From CAZTAR01 sp043813895 (GTDB taxonomy: Bacteria > Planctomycetota > Phycisphaerae > UBA1845 > UTPLA1), in the NCBI GenBank assembly GCA_043813895.1, contig JBDRKQ010000136.1, positions 1 through 63,304 on the forward strand: a stretch of 63,304 nucleotides of DNA, written 5' to 3'. The position numbers and the translations under genes were made by a program. Each line of letters begins with the position of its first letter. Position 1 is the stretch's first letter. The notes beneath the pieces are model-generated. The model saw only the letters and a list, made by a program, of their open reading frames with translations, was not told the origin of the DNA and made no database searches. This document shows, piece by piece, positions 20,556-28,460 of the stretch.

Positions 20556-21476
20556 ATGCGCCAGCGGCTTCGACGCCGTCTCCTCTTCGGAACGCCGTTG
20601 CCGGTGCTCGTCTTGGTATGCACCCTCTTTCTTGCCTCTGACGCCACATTTGCGCAGACCGACCGGGGGCGTCGCGAGCCCCCCCCGGATGGCCCGTGGA
20701 ATCGCAAAGGCCGGAAGGACCCGACCGATCCGGCCGGCCAGGCTCAGGCCGCGCAGCAGAAAGCGCAGAAGTACTATGACCAGGGCATCCAACTCATCGA
20801 GAAAGGTCGCATCCGTCGGGCGAAGGCCAAGTTCAAAGCAGTAATCGGCCTCGTGGGCCAGCAGGGAGTCGGCCAAGCCGCGTTGGGCCAGCTGATGCAG
20901 ATCCATGCCGAGGGAATGAGTCAACTTGCGGAAGCCCGACGGTCCTACGAGATCGGCGAGTACCGCAAGGCCTTGGACGTTGCGAAAAAGACGAAATCAC
21001 GATACGCGAATATCCTCGGCGGGATCGACGGCGCGGATGATCGGCCCAATATCGCCAAGCTGGCCGTCGAGCTCATCAAGAAGATCGAGAACGACCCGAA
21101 GGCCATCGAGGCAATCCAGGAATTCGAGGCTGCAAAGCGGTTTGCCAGAGTCGCACGGCTGGAGAAGGCAACGGAGAAGGATCCCGCCAAGTGGCTGGAT
21201 CTGTTCAAGCTGCTCGACCGGATCGCGCTGCGCTACCCTGAGTGCCCGACCGGTGACGCGTGCGCGAAGCGCGTCCAGGCCATCAAAGGGGATAAGCCGC
21301 TCTACCGCGCGATCAAGCTGGAACAGCAGCGGCGATTCATCGCCTCGGCCCTGCAACTGGCCGAGCAGTATGAGCGAGATGGCCGGAAGGACCTCGCCGA
21401 CGCCCAGTACGACAAGCTCAAGAAGCGATTTCCGGGCAAGTCCAAGAAGGAGTTGCGGCGGATGGCGAGAGAGTGA
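20556..21476 (+). CDS. Exported helical repeat protein (TPR-like)
   Basis: Protein of 306 residues with a signal peptide (RRRLLFGTPLPVLVLVCT, cleavage near TFAQ). A Pro/Gly/Arg-rich segment follows, then Lys/Ala-rich helices such as AQKYYDQGIQLIEKGRIRRA and YEIGEYRKALDVAKKTK that look like degenerate TPR units. GGAG is nine bases before the ATG. It starts 16 bases after the DUF2617-like gene. Probably periplasmic scaffold or binding protein; no specific family recognised. The REP elements of the RAYT unit begin 18 bases after its stop. Confidence 0.75.
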   Translation: MRQRLRRRLLFGTPLPVLVLVCTLFLASDATFAQTDRGRREPPPDGPWNRKGRKDPTDPAGQAQAAQQKAQKYYDQGIQLIEKGRIRRAKAKFKAVIGLVGQQGVGQAALGQLMQIHAEGMSQLAEARRSYEIGEYRKALDVAKKTKSRYANILGGIDGADDRPNIAKLAVELIKKIENDPKAIEAIQEFEAAKRFARVARLEKATEKDPAKWLDLFKLLDRIALRYPECPTGDACAKRVQAIKGDKPLYRAIKLEQQRRFIASALQLAEQYERDGRKDLADAQYDKLKKRFPGKSKKELRRMARE

Positions 21477-21494
21477 GGGGCTTGTTCGCGCTGG

Positions 21495-21555
21495 GCGCCC
21501 CATCCCCCGAGAACCGGCACTGGGTGCCCCATCCCCTTTGGGGGTGGGGGACGGA
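21495..21555. repeat. REP element, upstream of the RAYT transposase
   Basis: A 34-base palindrome (21522-21555, ends GGGTGCCCC and GGGGGACGGA) preceded by a half copy of its left side (GGGCGCCCCATCCCC, 21493-21507). The 34 bases match, in inverted orientation, the element at 22172-22205 after the transposase, with only a few differences. A third copy is at 28461-28493. Confidence 0.85.
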
Positions 21556-21579
21556 AGCCTGACGGAGTAGACTCTCGTC

Positions 21580-22158
21580 ATGCCGAGTCGTCTCCAACGA
21601 CACAACGAACTGTATCAGATCCACTTCATTACGTTCTCCTGCTTTCGTCGTCTACAGTTCTTTCGGCACGACACCGTCAAGCTGACGTTCACCAACGCCA
21701 TGAAACGTGTACGTGGTAGATTCAACATTCGGTGGATCGGGTACGTGATCATGCCGGAACATGTGCATCTGTTGGTCGCGCCGCAGGAGAAAGGCTCGGA
21801 CGAAATCACATCAGTCTCGAGCTTCCTGAACACGCTCAAAGGCGCCAGCGGGCATGATGGCAAGGAGGCGTTGCGCGAAGTGTGGCGACGGAATCGCTCC
21901 CTGGGCACGCGCGTCCTGGATGCCTGGGCGACGGGGATGGACCCCAGGCCATTTTGGAAACCGCGAGGTTATGATTTCAATGTTGTTAGAGACGACACCC
22001 TGTTGTCGAAACTGGACTACACTCACAACAACCCGATCCGCCGGGGACTGGCGGAGAGTGCTGAACAATGGCGATGGAGTAGTTTTCGGTATTATGAATT
22101 GGCAGACGACTCGCTTATCGAAATGGACTGGGATGGGAGAATGCCGTTTGAGTTTTGA
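21580..22158 (+). CDS. REP-associated tyrosine transposase (RAYT, Y1/IS200-like)
   Basis: Single-strand DNA transposase of 192 residues. The HUH metal motif is in YVIMPEHVHLLV, with the catalytic Tyr expected in LDYTHNNPIRRGL near the C-terminus. WKPRGYDFNV and QWRWSSFRYY are typical of the RAYT branch rather than of IS200/IS605 proteins. It is full length. It lies between two inverted REP copies, so transposase plus REPs form one unit. Such proteins are thought to spread REP sequences. The downstream AlkP lipoprotein gene reads through its last 26 bases. Confidence 0.93.
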   Translation: MPSRLQRHNELYQIHFITFSCFRRLQFFRHDTVKLTFTNAMKRVRGRFNIRWIGYVIMPEHVHLLVAPQEKGSDEITSVSSFLNTLKGASGHDGKEALREVWRRNRSLGTRVLDAWATGMDPRPFWKPRGYDFNVVRDDTLLSKLDYTHNNPIRRGLAESAEQWRWSSFRYYELADDSLIEMDWDGRMPFEF

Positions 22159-23719
22159 TCTGTTTACCAGTTCCGTCCCCCACCCCTGGAAGGGGCGGGG
22201 CACCCATGCGCTTTTCCTCCTGGCAACGCATGTCCTCACCGCACTTGTCCTGGGCGTGGCCGGCTGCCAGTACCACGTCGACTGGCCTGAATGCGCGACG
22301 GAGACAACCTCCGACGATACCGGCGGGACGTGCAAGGCCTACGCGATCGACGGTGCGCCGAAGCCGAACTACTTCCAGGACATCAAGGACGGCCGAGTCA
22401 CGGCCCTGCGTTTCGATCGTGACGCGGCCGGGACGTCGGATGAAACGGTCCAACTGCTCGGCGAGCACCCGGAGTGGCCGCACTTCCTCATCATCCTGGA
22501 CGGTGTTCCGTTCGATCTCGTAGAGGCGATGTACGACGAGGGGCACTTCCGCTTCTTCGCCCCGCCCGCGCGCGTGGTATGTCCGTTCCCAGCCATGACG
22601 GACATCGCGCTGTCACGTGTTTTCCATACGAAGCGCTGCGTCGCCGCGGAAGCGCTCTACTTCGACCGTGACACCGACGCGATGAGCAACGGGAACGACG
22701 TGTACATGCGCGGGGAGAACGCACCGTGGATCACGGCCGTCACCTACAGCGCGCCGCAGAACGTCGCCGTCGGCACGTATCTGAATCCTCGCTCCGTGTT
22801 CTCACGAGAGCTACGCGACATGCACCGGCTGTTCCGTGAGACGACGGAGTTGCAGGCTTCCGCCTATTCCGTCGGTTCCGCCGGGCTGGGAACGCGCGGG
22901 GGCGAAGCTGCAATCCGTGCTTATCTCTGCGAGATCGAGAAGCTCTGCGAGCGTGTCACGTACGACCGAGCCGGCCGCGTTCGTTTCACGATAACCGCCG
23001 ATCATGGCCACGGCCTGCAGCGTTGCGAGCGCGTTTGTTTCCAGTCGTATCTCGCTGAAGAGGGATTCCGGCCCCGCAAGTCCCTCTCCGCTCCGAACGA
23101 CGTGGTCGAGATCTCCTACGGGCTCGTCACTTATGCGCAATTCCACACGAACCAGCCGGAGAAGCTGGCAAACGCGTTGGCCAGGCACGAGGCGGTCGAA
23201 CTCGCCATGTTCCGAGAAGGCGCTGCGGTCATGGTTCTCGGGGGCGAGCAGCGTGCCGCCATTCGGCGAGGAGACGCCGGCTACTCGTACGAAATGCTCC
23301 AGGGCGATCCTCTCGGCTTGGCTGAGATCGTTGCGAGCCTAAAGGCGGCAGGCCACGTGGACGCCGCCGGGAACATCGCCGATCGAGCCCTGTTCGAGGC
23401 CACGTCCACACACAAGTACCCCGACCCCCTTCACAGGATCTGGTGCTCGTTCGACGACCTGGTCGAGAAGCCGGCGGATGTGATCGTCTCTTTGAAGCCG
23501 GGCAAGTGTCACGGATCGAAGTTCTTTCACTTCTTCGTCGCGCCGGTCGCCAGCACGCACGGCTCACTGGACTACCTCAGCAGCGTGACTTTTCTCTTGA
23601 CGAACGCGACACCGTCTGTGTTACCTGACATCATGCGATCGGGAGACGTGCTGAATGCCCTCGGCTGGGGGATGATCGGAAGCACAGCAAGTGACGACGG
23701 CGACGCGCATCGGGAATGA
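22133..23719 (+). CDS. AlkP-superfamily lipoprotein, 5' end reshaped by the RAYT/REP unit
   Basis: Probable periplasmic phosphatase-like or phosphodiesterase-like lipoprotein. From the only in-frame ATG (22133, inside the transposase gene) it has 528 residues. The first 30 come from the transposase tail and the REP, then a hydrophobic stretch ends in GVAGC with Cys45 as lipid site. Catalytic features are Asp123 in IILDGVPFD, Thr156 as nucleophile in FPAMTDIALS, and a later TADHGHG. A start at CTG 22220 would give a more normal lipoprotein signal but has no ribosome site. The original start may have been displaced when the RAYT unit arrived. Substrate unknown. Confidence 0.75.
   Translation: MGECRLSFDLFTSSVPHPWKGRGTHALFLLATHVLTALVLGVAGCQYHVDWPECATETTSDDTGGTCKAYAIDGAPKPNYFQDIKDGRVTALRFDRDAAGTSDETVQLLGEHPEWPHFLIILDGVPFDLVEAMYDEGHFRFFAPPARVVCPFPAMTDIALSRVFHTKRCVAAEALYFDRDTDAMSNGNDVYMRGENAPWITAVTYSAPQNVAVGTYLNPRSVFSRELRDMHRLFRETTELQASAYSVGSAGLGTRGGEAAIRAYLCEIEKLCERVTYDRAGRVRFTITADHGHGLQRCERVCFQSYLAEEGFRPRKSLSAPNDVVEISYGLVTYAQFHTNQPEKLANALARHEAVELAMFREGAAVMVLGGEQRAAIRRGDAGYSYEMLQGDPLGLAEIVASLKAAGHVDAAGNIADRALFEATSTHKYPDPLHRIWCSFDDLVEKPADVIVSLKPGKCHGSKFFHFFVAPVASTHGSLDYLSSVTFLLTNATPSVLPDIMRSGDVLNALGWGMIGSTASDDGDAHRE
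22172..22205. repeat. REP element, downstream of the RAYT transposase
   Basis: A 34-base palindrome, TCCGTCCCCCACCCC at the left and GGGGCACCC at the right, inverted relative to the copy before the transposase. It lies within the apparent reading frame of the AlkP lipoprotein. Confidence 0.85.
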
Positions 23720-23926
23720 CATCGCAGCCCGATGTCACGGATCAAGTGTGCCTTCCATTGTCAAGATGAGGCAATGTGCGTGCCATCTGCCGTTGTTTTT
23801 CGGTTCGCATCACGGTTTCTCGACAACATTACAGCGGCGTGTCGCTTGTTGGCGCGTCGCTGATTGCACGAGGAGGACGGTATTCCAGGCAGCGGTGGAA
23901 CACGCTGTATCGACGCTCTTGCGAGC

Positions 23927-23955
23927 TTGCTTTTACCGCCGGCTTGTGCTATGAA
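23927..23955 (+). promoter_or_regulatory. Predicted promoter of the structured RNA gene
   Basis: TTGCTT, exactly 17 bases, TATGAA. The predicted first base is about 23962, right where the long hairpin of the RNA begins. No protein start follows within several hundred bases. Confidence 0.7.
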
Positions 23956-23961
23956 TGAAGA

Positions 23962-24221
23962 GCCAAGGGCAAGAGTTGTGTCCCTGTCATGCTCGACCAC
24001 GGAGGTGCTAGTTTTTGAACCGTTAAGCACAGAACCCTAGGGGACCGACCGGCGATGCACGCCGGGCGAACTCCGAAACCTCGGAGAGGTCCGCGACTCC
24101 CGAAGGCCCCCACCTTGTTACAAGGGTTCAAAAAACTCCCTCCGACCGGCATTGTGGCGGAGACACTACTTGCTGTCGGCTGAAACCCGTTTCGTGCTGC
24201 ACGATTCGGGTTTTCTTTTTT
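23962..24221 (+). ncRNA. Structured small RNA gene, 6S-RNA-like long hairpin
   Basis: About 220 bases fold into one long broken hairpin, flanked by a promoter and a terminator. The arms pair from AGCC..GCAAG (23961-23974) against CTTGCTGTCGGCT (24169-24181). They continue through GTGTC/GACAC, ATGC/GCAT, CGGAGG/CCTCCG and TTTTTGAACC/GGTTCAAAAA (24013-24022 with 24125-24134). The tip has two small hairpins, CCGGCG/CGCCGG and CTCCGA/TCGGAG. This is the architecture of 6S RNA, which binds RNA polymerase. The length also fits. I see no RNase P, tmRNA or SRP signatures. Identity is inferred from shape only. The rest of the 23720-24467 gap has no gene. Confidence 0.6.
24183..24221 (+). terminator. 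Rho-independent terminator of the structured RNA
   Basis: AAACCCG/CGGGTTT stem with an inner TCGTG/CACGA stem, directly followed by TTTTCTTTTTT. The T-run is only on the plus strand, which sets the direction of the RNA gene. Confidence 0.88.
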
Positions 24222-24349
24222 GGCCGGACGAACGTGCCGTTCCGACGTCATCGTTAGTGATCGAGCACTTGGATGTCGCCGGCAGCCAACGCGGTCTTGC
24301 GAGTTCCGACGAGAAACGATTCCCGGGCACTCCTTCCTCTCAAGAACAA

Positions 24350-24371
24350 GGACCGGGCACGCACCCGGTCC
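24350..24371 (-). terminator. Terminator of the His-rich exported protein gene
   Basis: GGACCGGG/CCCGGTCC stem with a six-base loop, about 100 bases past the stop of the minus-strand gene. On that strand it is followed by TTGTTCTT. Confidence 0.6.
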
Positions 24372-24467
24372 AGTTGTGCAGGCACAATCGCCCACACTGT
24401 TCTTTCTGAGATCTCCGCCGGCGCGACGGTGGTTCATTGGCCGACGCTCACGCCGAAGCTGGGGCAA

Positions 24468-24860
24468 TCACCGTCGCCATCCCCTGTGGTGGCGAGGCCT
24501 GCTGTGATGGCCGTCATGGCCGTGCCTCGGGCGATGGTCTCGGTGTCCGGTGCTGATTTGGAATCCGAAGCTGAACCCGGGGCGGGAGTCGCACCGCGCG
24601 TAGGATCGTTGCGGGACCCGCCGCTCACAACCACGCCAATCACTGAAGCCGCTGCGATACGTGTATGTGTTATACCGCACATAATGCTGCGACCGGCGAT
24701 GGTAGTAGCGTTGCCGATGTCCGTAATCGCTGTGCCGATAATGGCTGCCGGAGAATCCCCGGCCGCTGCTGCATTGGGCATTGGCCGAATCCGCGTTGAA
24801 TATCGCCAGGCAGATCGTTGCCGCAGCGAATCCGATTGGAATCCTCAATCTTCCGAACAT
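24468..24860 (-). CDS. Small exported His/Arg/Tyr-rich protein
   Basis: Protein of 130 residues starting with a signal peptide (MFGRLRIPIGFAAATICL, cleavage near ANAQ). The mature part of about 105 residues is rich in His, Arg, Tyr, Ser and Gly (SHYRHSDYGHRQRYYHRR; RDHRPRHGHDGHH at the end) with four Cys. No family is recognised. Such composition could bind metal ions or acidic polymers. The start is secure: AGGAGG lies nine bases before the ATG at 24860. It stands alone, convergent with the structured RNA gene and followed by its own hairpin terminator. Confidence 0.78.
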   Translation of the reverse strand: MFGRLRIPIGFAAATICLAIFNADSANAQCSSGRGFSGSHYRHSDYGHRQRYYHRRSQHYVRYNTYTYRSGFSDWRGCERRVPQRSYARCDSRPGFSFGFQISTGHRDHRPRHGHDGHHSRPRHHRGWRR

Positions 24861-25165
24861 GGTGATGACCTCCTGCAATGGGTAACCTGGTGAACAATCC
24901 GCACTCACGCTCGTGCGTGAAGGCCCGGTCCCGGCGATTGCCCGGAGTGCCCTCCCAGGCACCATCCAGCCACCGGGCCCCTCAACACGCGCTACACACC
25001 TCTCCAGACACGCTCGACGACCGGCAGGTTAGCATGGAGGGTGAGGATTGTGGAGAAAGCCCCGAGAATGCCGCTGTGGTTCCGGGCTCTGGGTCGTAGA
25101 GGCATCTGGGTGGTGCAGGTATCTGGGTAGCACCGGTGTCCCGCCGGTGGGATCAGCGGAGAGCC
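24861..25165. other. Intergenic region with a small hairpin
   Basis: No gene seen. A hairpin ACCGG-TGTCCC-GCCGGT (about 25132-25149), 14 bases past the uppP stop on the minus strand, has the look of a further repeat family; a similar GGCGTCCCGCCGG string is at 18379-18391 in the gap after the GH13 gene. Confidence 0.35.
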
Positions 25166-25972
25166 TCAGCCGGCCAGCCACCAAGAAGCCAACACGGCGG
25201 CGCCCAAAAAGATGCGGTAGATCGCGAAAGGCTGAAGCGGACGTGTCTGGACGTACCGCATGAACGCCGCGATCACGAGCCAGGCAACCAGGAAAGAGGA
25301 GGCGAATCCGACGCCCAGGACCGTTGCGTTCTCCGATGTCAGGGTCGCGGAGTCCTTGAGCAGCCGCACGAGGCCCGCTCCGCAGATCGTCGGGATCGCC
25401 AGGTAGAACGAGAACTCCGCAGCGGTCGCCGCCGGCAGCCCCACGAGCAGGCCGCCGAAGATCGTGGCCATCGCCCGGCTGGTGCCTGGGATGATCGACA
25501 CACACTGGGCAACGCCGATCAAGAAGGCCTGCCGAACGGTCACTTCCTCGATCCGCGGGCCTGTGGTCTTCCGACATCGGCGCTCGATCACGATCATCAC
25601 CACCGCGCCGAGCACGAGCGCGATCGCAACCGGTAACGGCTTCTCAAAACTCGCCTCTACCCAATCGTTCAGCGGCAAACCAACCGCCGTTGCAGGCAGA
25701 ACGCCCACGACCAACTTGACGATCAGGTGGTTGTGCAGTCCCCCTGACGGCCGAGTCAGGACCTGTCGCCACAGCCGCCGCCAGAAATAGAGCACCACCG
25801 CGGCGATGGCCCCGATCTGAATGAAGTAGAGGAATGCCGGCCACGGCGGCTTACTGCCGTCTACACCGAGCCACGGCATAGCGATGATCATGTGCCCGGT
25901 GCTGGATACCGGCAGAAACTCCGTCAGGCCCTCGATCACACCGAGAATGATTGCCTGGAGCCAATCGCTCAC
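25166..25972 (-). CDS. uppP: Undecaprenyl-diphosphatase
   Basis: Integral membrane enzyme of 268 residues (BacA/UppP) that dephosphorylates undecaprenyl diphosphate so the lipid carrier for peptidoglycan can be reused. The two signature stretches are present: EGLTEFLPVSSTGHMI near the N-terminus and PGTSRAMATI after the middle. About seven hydrophobic segments are visible. Length is normal. It lies 57 bases after pgsA on the same strand, so both envelope-lipid genes may share a transcript. Confidence 0.96.
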   Translation of the reverse strand: MSDWLQAIILGVIEGLTEFLPVSSTGHMIIAMPWLGVDGSKPPWPAFLYFIQIGAIAAVVLYFWRRLWRQVLTRPSGGLHNHLIVKLVVGVLPATAVGLPLNDWVEASFEKPLPVAIALVLGAVVMIVIERRCRKTTGPRIEEVTVRQAFLIGVAQCVSIIPGTSRAMATIFGGLLVGLPAATAAEFSFYLAIPTICGAGLVRLLKDSATLTSENATVLGVGFASSFLVAWLVIAAFMRYVQTRPLQPFAIYRIFLGAAVLASWWLAG

Positions 25973-26029
25973 GCGAATCCCCCATCACGCCCACCGTAGC
26001 GGGCGGCTGATGATACGCCTGATACGCCG

Positions 26030-26641
26030 CTACTCACGCGATCGCTCCGCAAAGACGTCGCGCGAGGCGAACAGGTAGGCCACGACGCTGAGCGCCGTGA
26101 TGCCCACCGTCAGCCAGATCATGATCGATCGAAGGAGGATCGCGCTATCAAACTCCCGCCAGCGGCCAAGGGTCACGAGGATCACGGGAATCGTCACCGA
26201 TTGGACGAACATCTTGCCCTTGCCCCAGTAATTGGCGGCGTAGGGTTTGCCCTTGGACTCGCTGAAGCCGCGAAGTCCCGACACGAGCAACTCCCTCGCG
26301 ACGATCACGACGACCATCCACGCGGCGAGCCCGGTCGTGTTCCGGCCTGCCTCATCCACGAAACCGGTTCCGAGCATCATCACGAACGTGCCTGCGACCA
26401 GCAGCTTGTCCGCGAATGGGTCCAGCACGCGTCCGAAGGAAGTCACCTGATTCTGTCGCCGGGCCAGATACCCGTCCAACGCGTCGCTGATCGCCGCGAC
26501 AATGAAGAGGACAACGGCGGCGTCGAGCAGCCACTGCTGCGCGTCCGCGCGACGGCAGTCGAATACTGCGAGGAGAGAAAGGAAGACAATCGCGAGAAAG
26601 AAGCGAGCCACCGTGATCTGGTTTGGCAGATTCATCCGCAT
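26030..26641 (-). CDS. pgsA: CDP-diacylglycerol--glycerol-3-phosphate 3-phosphatidyltransferase
   Basis: Membrane enzyme of 203 residues making phosphatidylglycerol phosphate. The CDP-alcohol phosphatidyltransferase motif D-x2-D-G-x2-A-R-x8-G-x3-D-x3-D is complete in SDALDGYLARRQNQVTSFG, which runs on into RVLDPFADK. The N-terminal MNLPNQITVARF is typical. Four to five hydrophobic segments follow. AGGA lies 13 bases before the ATG at 26641; the ATG two codons later is an alternative. It sits 54 bases after the tRNA-Tyr gene on the same strand and before uppP. Confidence 0.95.
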   Translation of the reverse strand: MRMNLPNQITVARFFLAIVFLSLLAVFDCRRADAQQWLLDAAVVLFIVAAISDALDGYLARRQNQVTSFGRVLDPFADKLLVAGTFVMMLGTGFVDEAGRNTTGLAAWMVVVIVARELLVSGLRGFSESKGKPYAANYWGKGKMFVQSVTIPVILVTLGRWREFDSAILLRSIMIWLTVGITALSVVAYLFASRDVFAERSRE

Positions 26642-26695
26642 CAGGACGTCCGATTCCTAAACGGAGGCAGGACCACGGCTTAAAGAAGAAACGAC

Positions 26696-26777
26696 TGGGC
26701 GCGCCAGGATTCGAACCTGGGAAGGCATTGCCAACGGGTTTACAGCCCGTCCCCTTTGGCCACTTGGGTACACGCCC
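26696..26777 (-). tRNA. tRNA-Tyr (GUA)
   Basis: An 82-nt class II tRNA. The acceptor stem is GGGCGTG with CGCGCCC (one G-T style pair) and discriminator A. The anticodon stem-loop is GGGCTGTAAACCC, giving anticodon GTA. A long variable arm (TTGGCAATGCCTTC) and the T-arm CCAGGTTCGAATCCTGG follow. No CCA is encoded. Confidence 0.97.
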
Positions 26778-26892
26778 TGAGTGTCTTGGACTATACCTCG
26801 GACTAAGCTGCTTCATTATCGTCGAAGCCGGGCAGAGAAGATACTTCAAGACCGCGAAACGTGCAAGGGCAACGTATCGGGCCGGGCAAGCT

Positions 26893-27005
26893 GGGGTCCA
26901 TGACGAATTCGGCGGGGCTGATCCGAGCCCCCAGCGCCAGCGCGGGGTCTTTGTGGACAGACCGTAGATCGTCGGACCCGCTCGCTTGCGCTCGGGGCTC
27001 GGATC
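26893..27005 (-). repeat. Dispersed palindromic repeat, GATCCGAGCCCC family, copy 1
   Basis: Ends GATCCGAGCCC (26920) and GGGCTCGGATC (27005) in inverted orientation, with GGGGTCCATGACGAATTCGG just outside the left end. The inside matches copies at 38857-38975 and 47413-47530, including a core of CTACGGTCTGTCC. This copy is reversed relative to the other two. No coding frame inside. Confidence 0.8.
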
Positions 27006-27037
27006 CGGTACCCAGCGCACGGGCAACGTCACGCTCG

Positions 27038-27067
27038 GGTGCCACTGGCAGCTTGTCTGCCAGTGCG
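27038..27067. repeat. Short palindrome, GCCACTGGCAGC family
   Basis: CACTGGCAG-CTTGT-CTGCCAGTG hairpin. It resembles the arms of the repeat at 15513-15596 and part of the element at 44831-44930. Confidence 0.6.
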
Positions 27068-27117
27068 TAGGGTGCGCACGGGACACTTGAACCTCTGACT
27101 GTCCGCATATTCCCTCA

Positions 27118-27300
27118 TCACTTCAACCCGAGCCTCTTGCCAACCGCCAGCAGGCCGAGTGCTTCGCGAAGACGTTTCTCCTTCGTCGCTTGCCGTTTGG
27201 CCGACTCGATCCAACCGATGTACGCCCGGCGATACGACGGGGCCAACTCTGTAAAGAACTGCCACGCGTGTCGATTGCGTTTCAACGGAAGGGTGGCACA
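27118..27300 (-). pseudogene. C-terminal fragment of a YdeI/OmpD-associated family protein
   Basis: Reading the minus strand gives about 60 residues ending LAVGKRLGLK and stop, with HAWQFFTELAPSYRRAYI, then GWIESAKRQATKEKRLREAL. This is the conserved C-terminus of YdeI-type proteins (W-x-x-F-x-x-L-x-P-S-Y-R-R and W-I-x-S-A-K-R). Upstream the frame runs into a palindrome (CAAGTCT-TC-AGACTTG, 27299-27314) and loses similarity. No start codon or N-terminal half is present. It looks like a gene remnant left after deletion or repeat insertion. Confidence 0.62.
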
Positions 27301-27338
27301 AGTCTTCAGACTTGGGGTCTCGATTCGATCGGGACGCC

Positions 27339-27474
27339 GGGTGCCAGGTCTTCACGGCTCGCGCAAGCGAGACGGGTAGGCATGTCTTCTCCATACTCTA
27401 TCATGCTTACCCGCGACTGCGTCGCGTGAAAGCATGGCACCCGGCGACTGCGTCGCGTGAAAGCATGGCACCCG
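27339..27474. repeat. Direct repeat flanking the methyltransferase gene, left copy
   Basis: About 105 bases (27339-27444) match 28334-28440 in the same orientation, including GGTAGGCATG, TACTCTATCATGCTTACCCG and GTCGCGTGAAAG. In this copy a 31-base unit (GCGACTGCGTCGCGTGAAAG onward) is also duplicated in tandem, to 27474. Confidence 0.8.
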
Positions 27475-27523
27475 GCGTGAAAATACGGCACCCGACGTGA
27501 TCATCTGTGTGCCGGTGACCAGT

Positions 27524-28258
27524 TCATTCTCCGATGCCCAGGACGTAAATCACCCACGGAGCGATCGACGTTTCGTTCACCCATGAGTACGGTTCGCTCT
27601 GGTTCGCCAAGGGTCTGTAGGTCTTGATCAGAGCCAAGCCCGCGTGCTCGTACACCTCACGGTACGCCTCGTCCGTCCAGAGAATGTCCTCGACGGGACG
27701 CTTGTCCTCCACGTCGAGCATCACGATCCGCACCTTGTCCCCGCTCGCCGCGGCACGGTTTTCCGGAAAGTCCTTTGTGGAGAAGGAGGCCCATTCGTTG
27801 ACGTAAATCTCCGGAGACGAGACAAGACTCACGATGCGCCCGCCGTCCGTGAGCAGGCGCTTCAAGTGCTGGAACAGCGAGACTTTCTTCTCCATCGTCG
27901 GAACATTGTCGAAGGTGAACGCGGACAACACGAGATCGTAGGTGCTCGACGGCAGACCGCTGAGGTCCCCGTCCGGCACGAGACGGTACTCACCCTGCGG
28001 ATCGCGGGCCCGCGCCTGTGCGACCATGCGTTCGGCGATGTCCACGCCGGTTACGGAATCGAAGCCCAGTTCTCGCAGAAACCGAGTCGAACGTCCCGTG
28101 CCGCAACCGAAGTCCAGAGCATTCGAGCCTCGGACGTGCTCGCCGATGATCGCCGGCAGGTCTCGGAAGGCCAGGTAGTACGTTCGGGGAAACGCGAGAT
28201 CGGCATAGGCGTCCGCACGCGCTTTGTCTTCGTAGACGTTAGAGAAGCTCTCATTCAT
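27524..28258 (-). CDS. Class I SAM-dependent methyltransferase
   Basis: Soluble methyltransferase of 244 residues. The SAM-binding motif I is ALDFGCGTGRSTRFL, followed by VTGVDIAERM (motif with the acidic ribose ligand) and YDLVLSAFTFDNV (post II). Substrate cannot be told from sequence. It is a lone gene between two direct repeat copies of about 105 bases, and is preceded by a repeat-rich gap with a gene remnant, which suggests a movable or recently gained segment. Confidence 0.85.
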   Translation of the reverse strand: MNESFSNVYEDKARADAYADLAFPRTYYLAFRDLPAIIGEHVRGSNALDFGCGTGRSTRFLRELGFDSVTGVDIAERMVAQARARDPQGEYRLVPDGDLSGLPSSTYDLVLSAFTFDNVPTMEKKVSLFQHLKRLLTDGGRIVSLVSSPEIYVNEWASFSTKDFPENRAAASGDKVRIVMLDVEDKRPVEDILWTDEAYREVYEHAGLALIKTYRPLANQSEPYSWVNETSIAPWVIYVLGIGE

Positions 28259-28333
28259 CTTGGCATCTTAACAACGCGGCTTCGCTCCTGGCAATCTATC
28301 GTAAGTGGGTGACGGCAACGCCGAAGTCGTTCA

Positions 28334-28440
28334 GGGTGCCGCGTGCCATGCCTTCTCGGCCTGCGTCAGCAGGACGAGTAGGCATGGCTTCTCGATACTC
28401 CATCATGCTTGCCCGCGACTTCGTCGCGTGAAAGAATGGC
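28334..28440. repeat. Direct repeat flanking the methyltransferase gene, right copy
   Basis: Matches 27339-27444 in the same orientation with scattered differences (for example GGTGCC, GACGAGTAGGCATGGC, CATCATGCTTGCCCG). Confidence 0.75.
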
Positions 28441-28460
28441 ACGCATCACGATCATCGCCT

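Noticed and set aside
21854..22132. N-terminal extension of the AlkP lipoprotein frame into the transposase
   Set aside because: These codons belong to the RAYT gene in another frame; only the ATG at 22133 or a later start can be considered.
23962..24221. RNase P, tmRNA or SRP RNA
   Set aside because: The conserved core sequences of these RNAs (for example the SRP GGAAG-x-AGC loop or the tmRNA tag frame) are not there.
27029..27394. Minus-strand frame of 121 residues
   Set aside because: It covers repeats and the YdeI remnant in a different frame and shows no similarity.
27339..27480. CRISPR-like direct repeats
   Set aside because: Only two tandem 31-base units with no variable spacers; it is a duplication inside a larger dispersed repeat.
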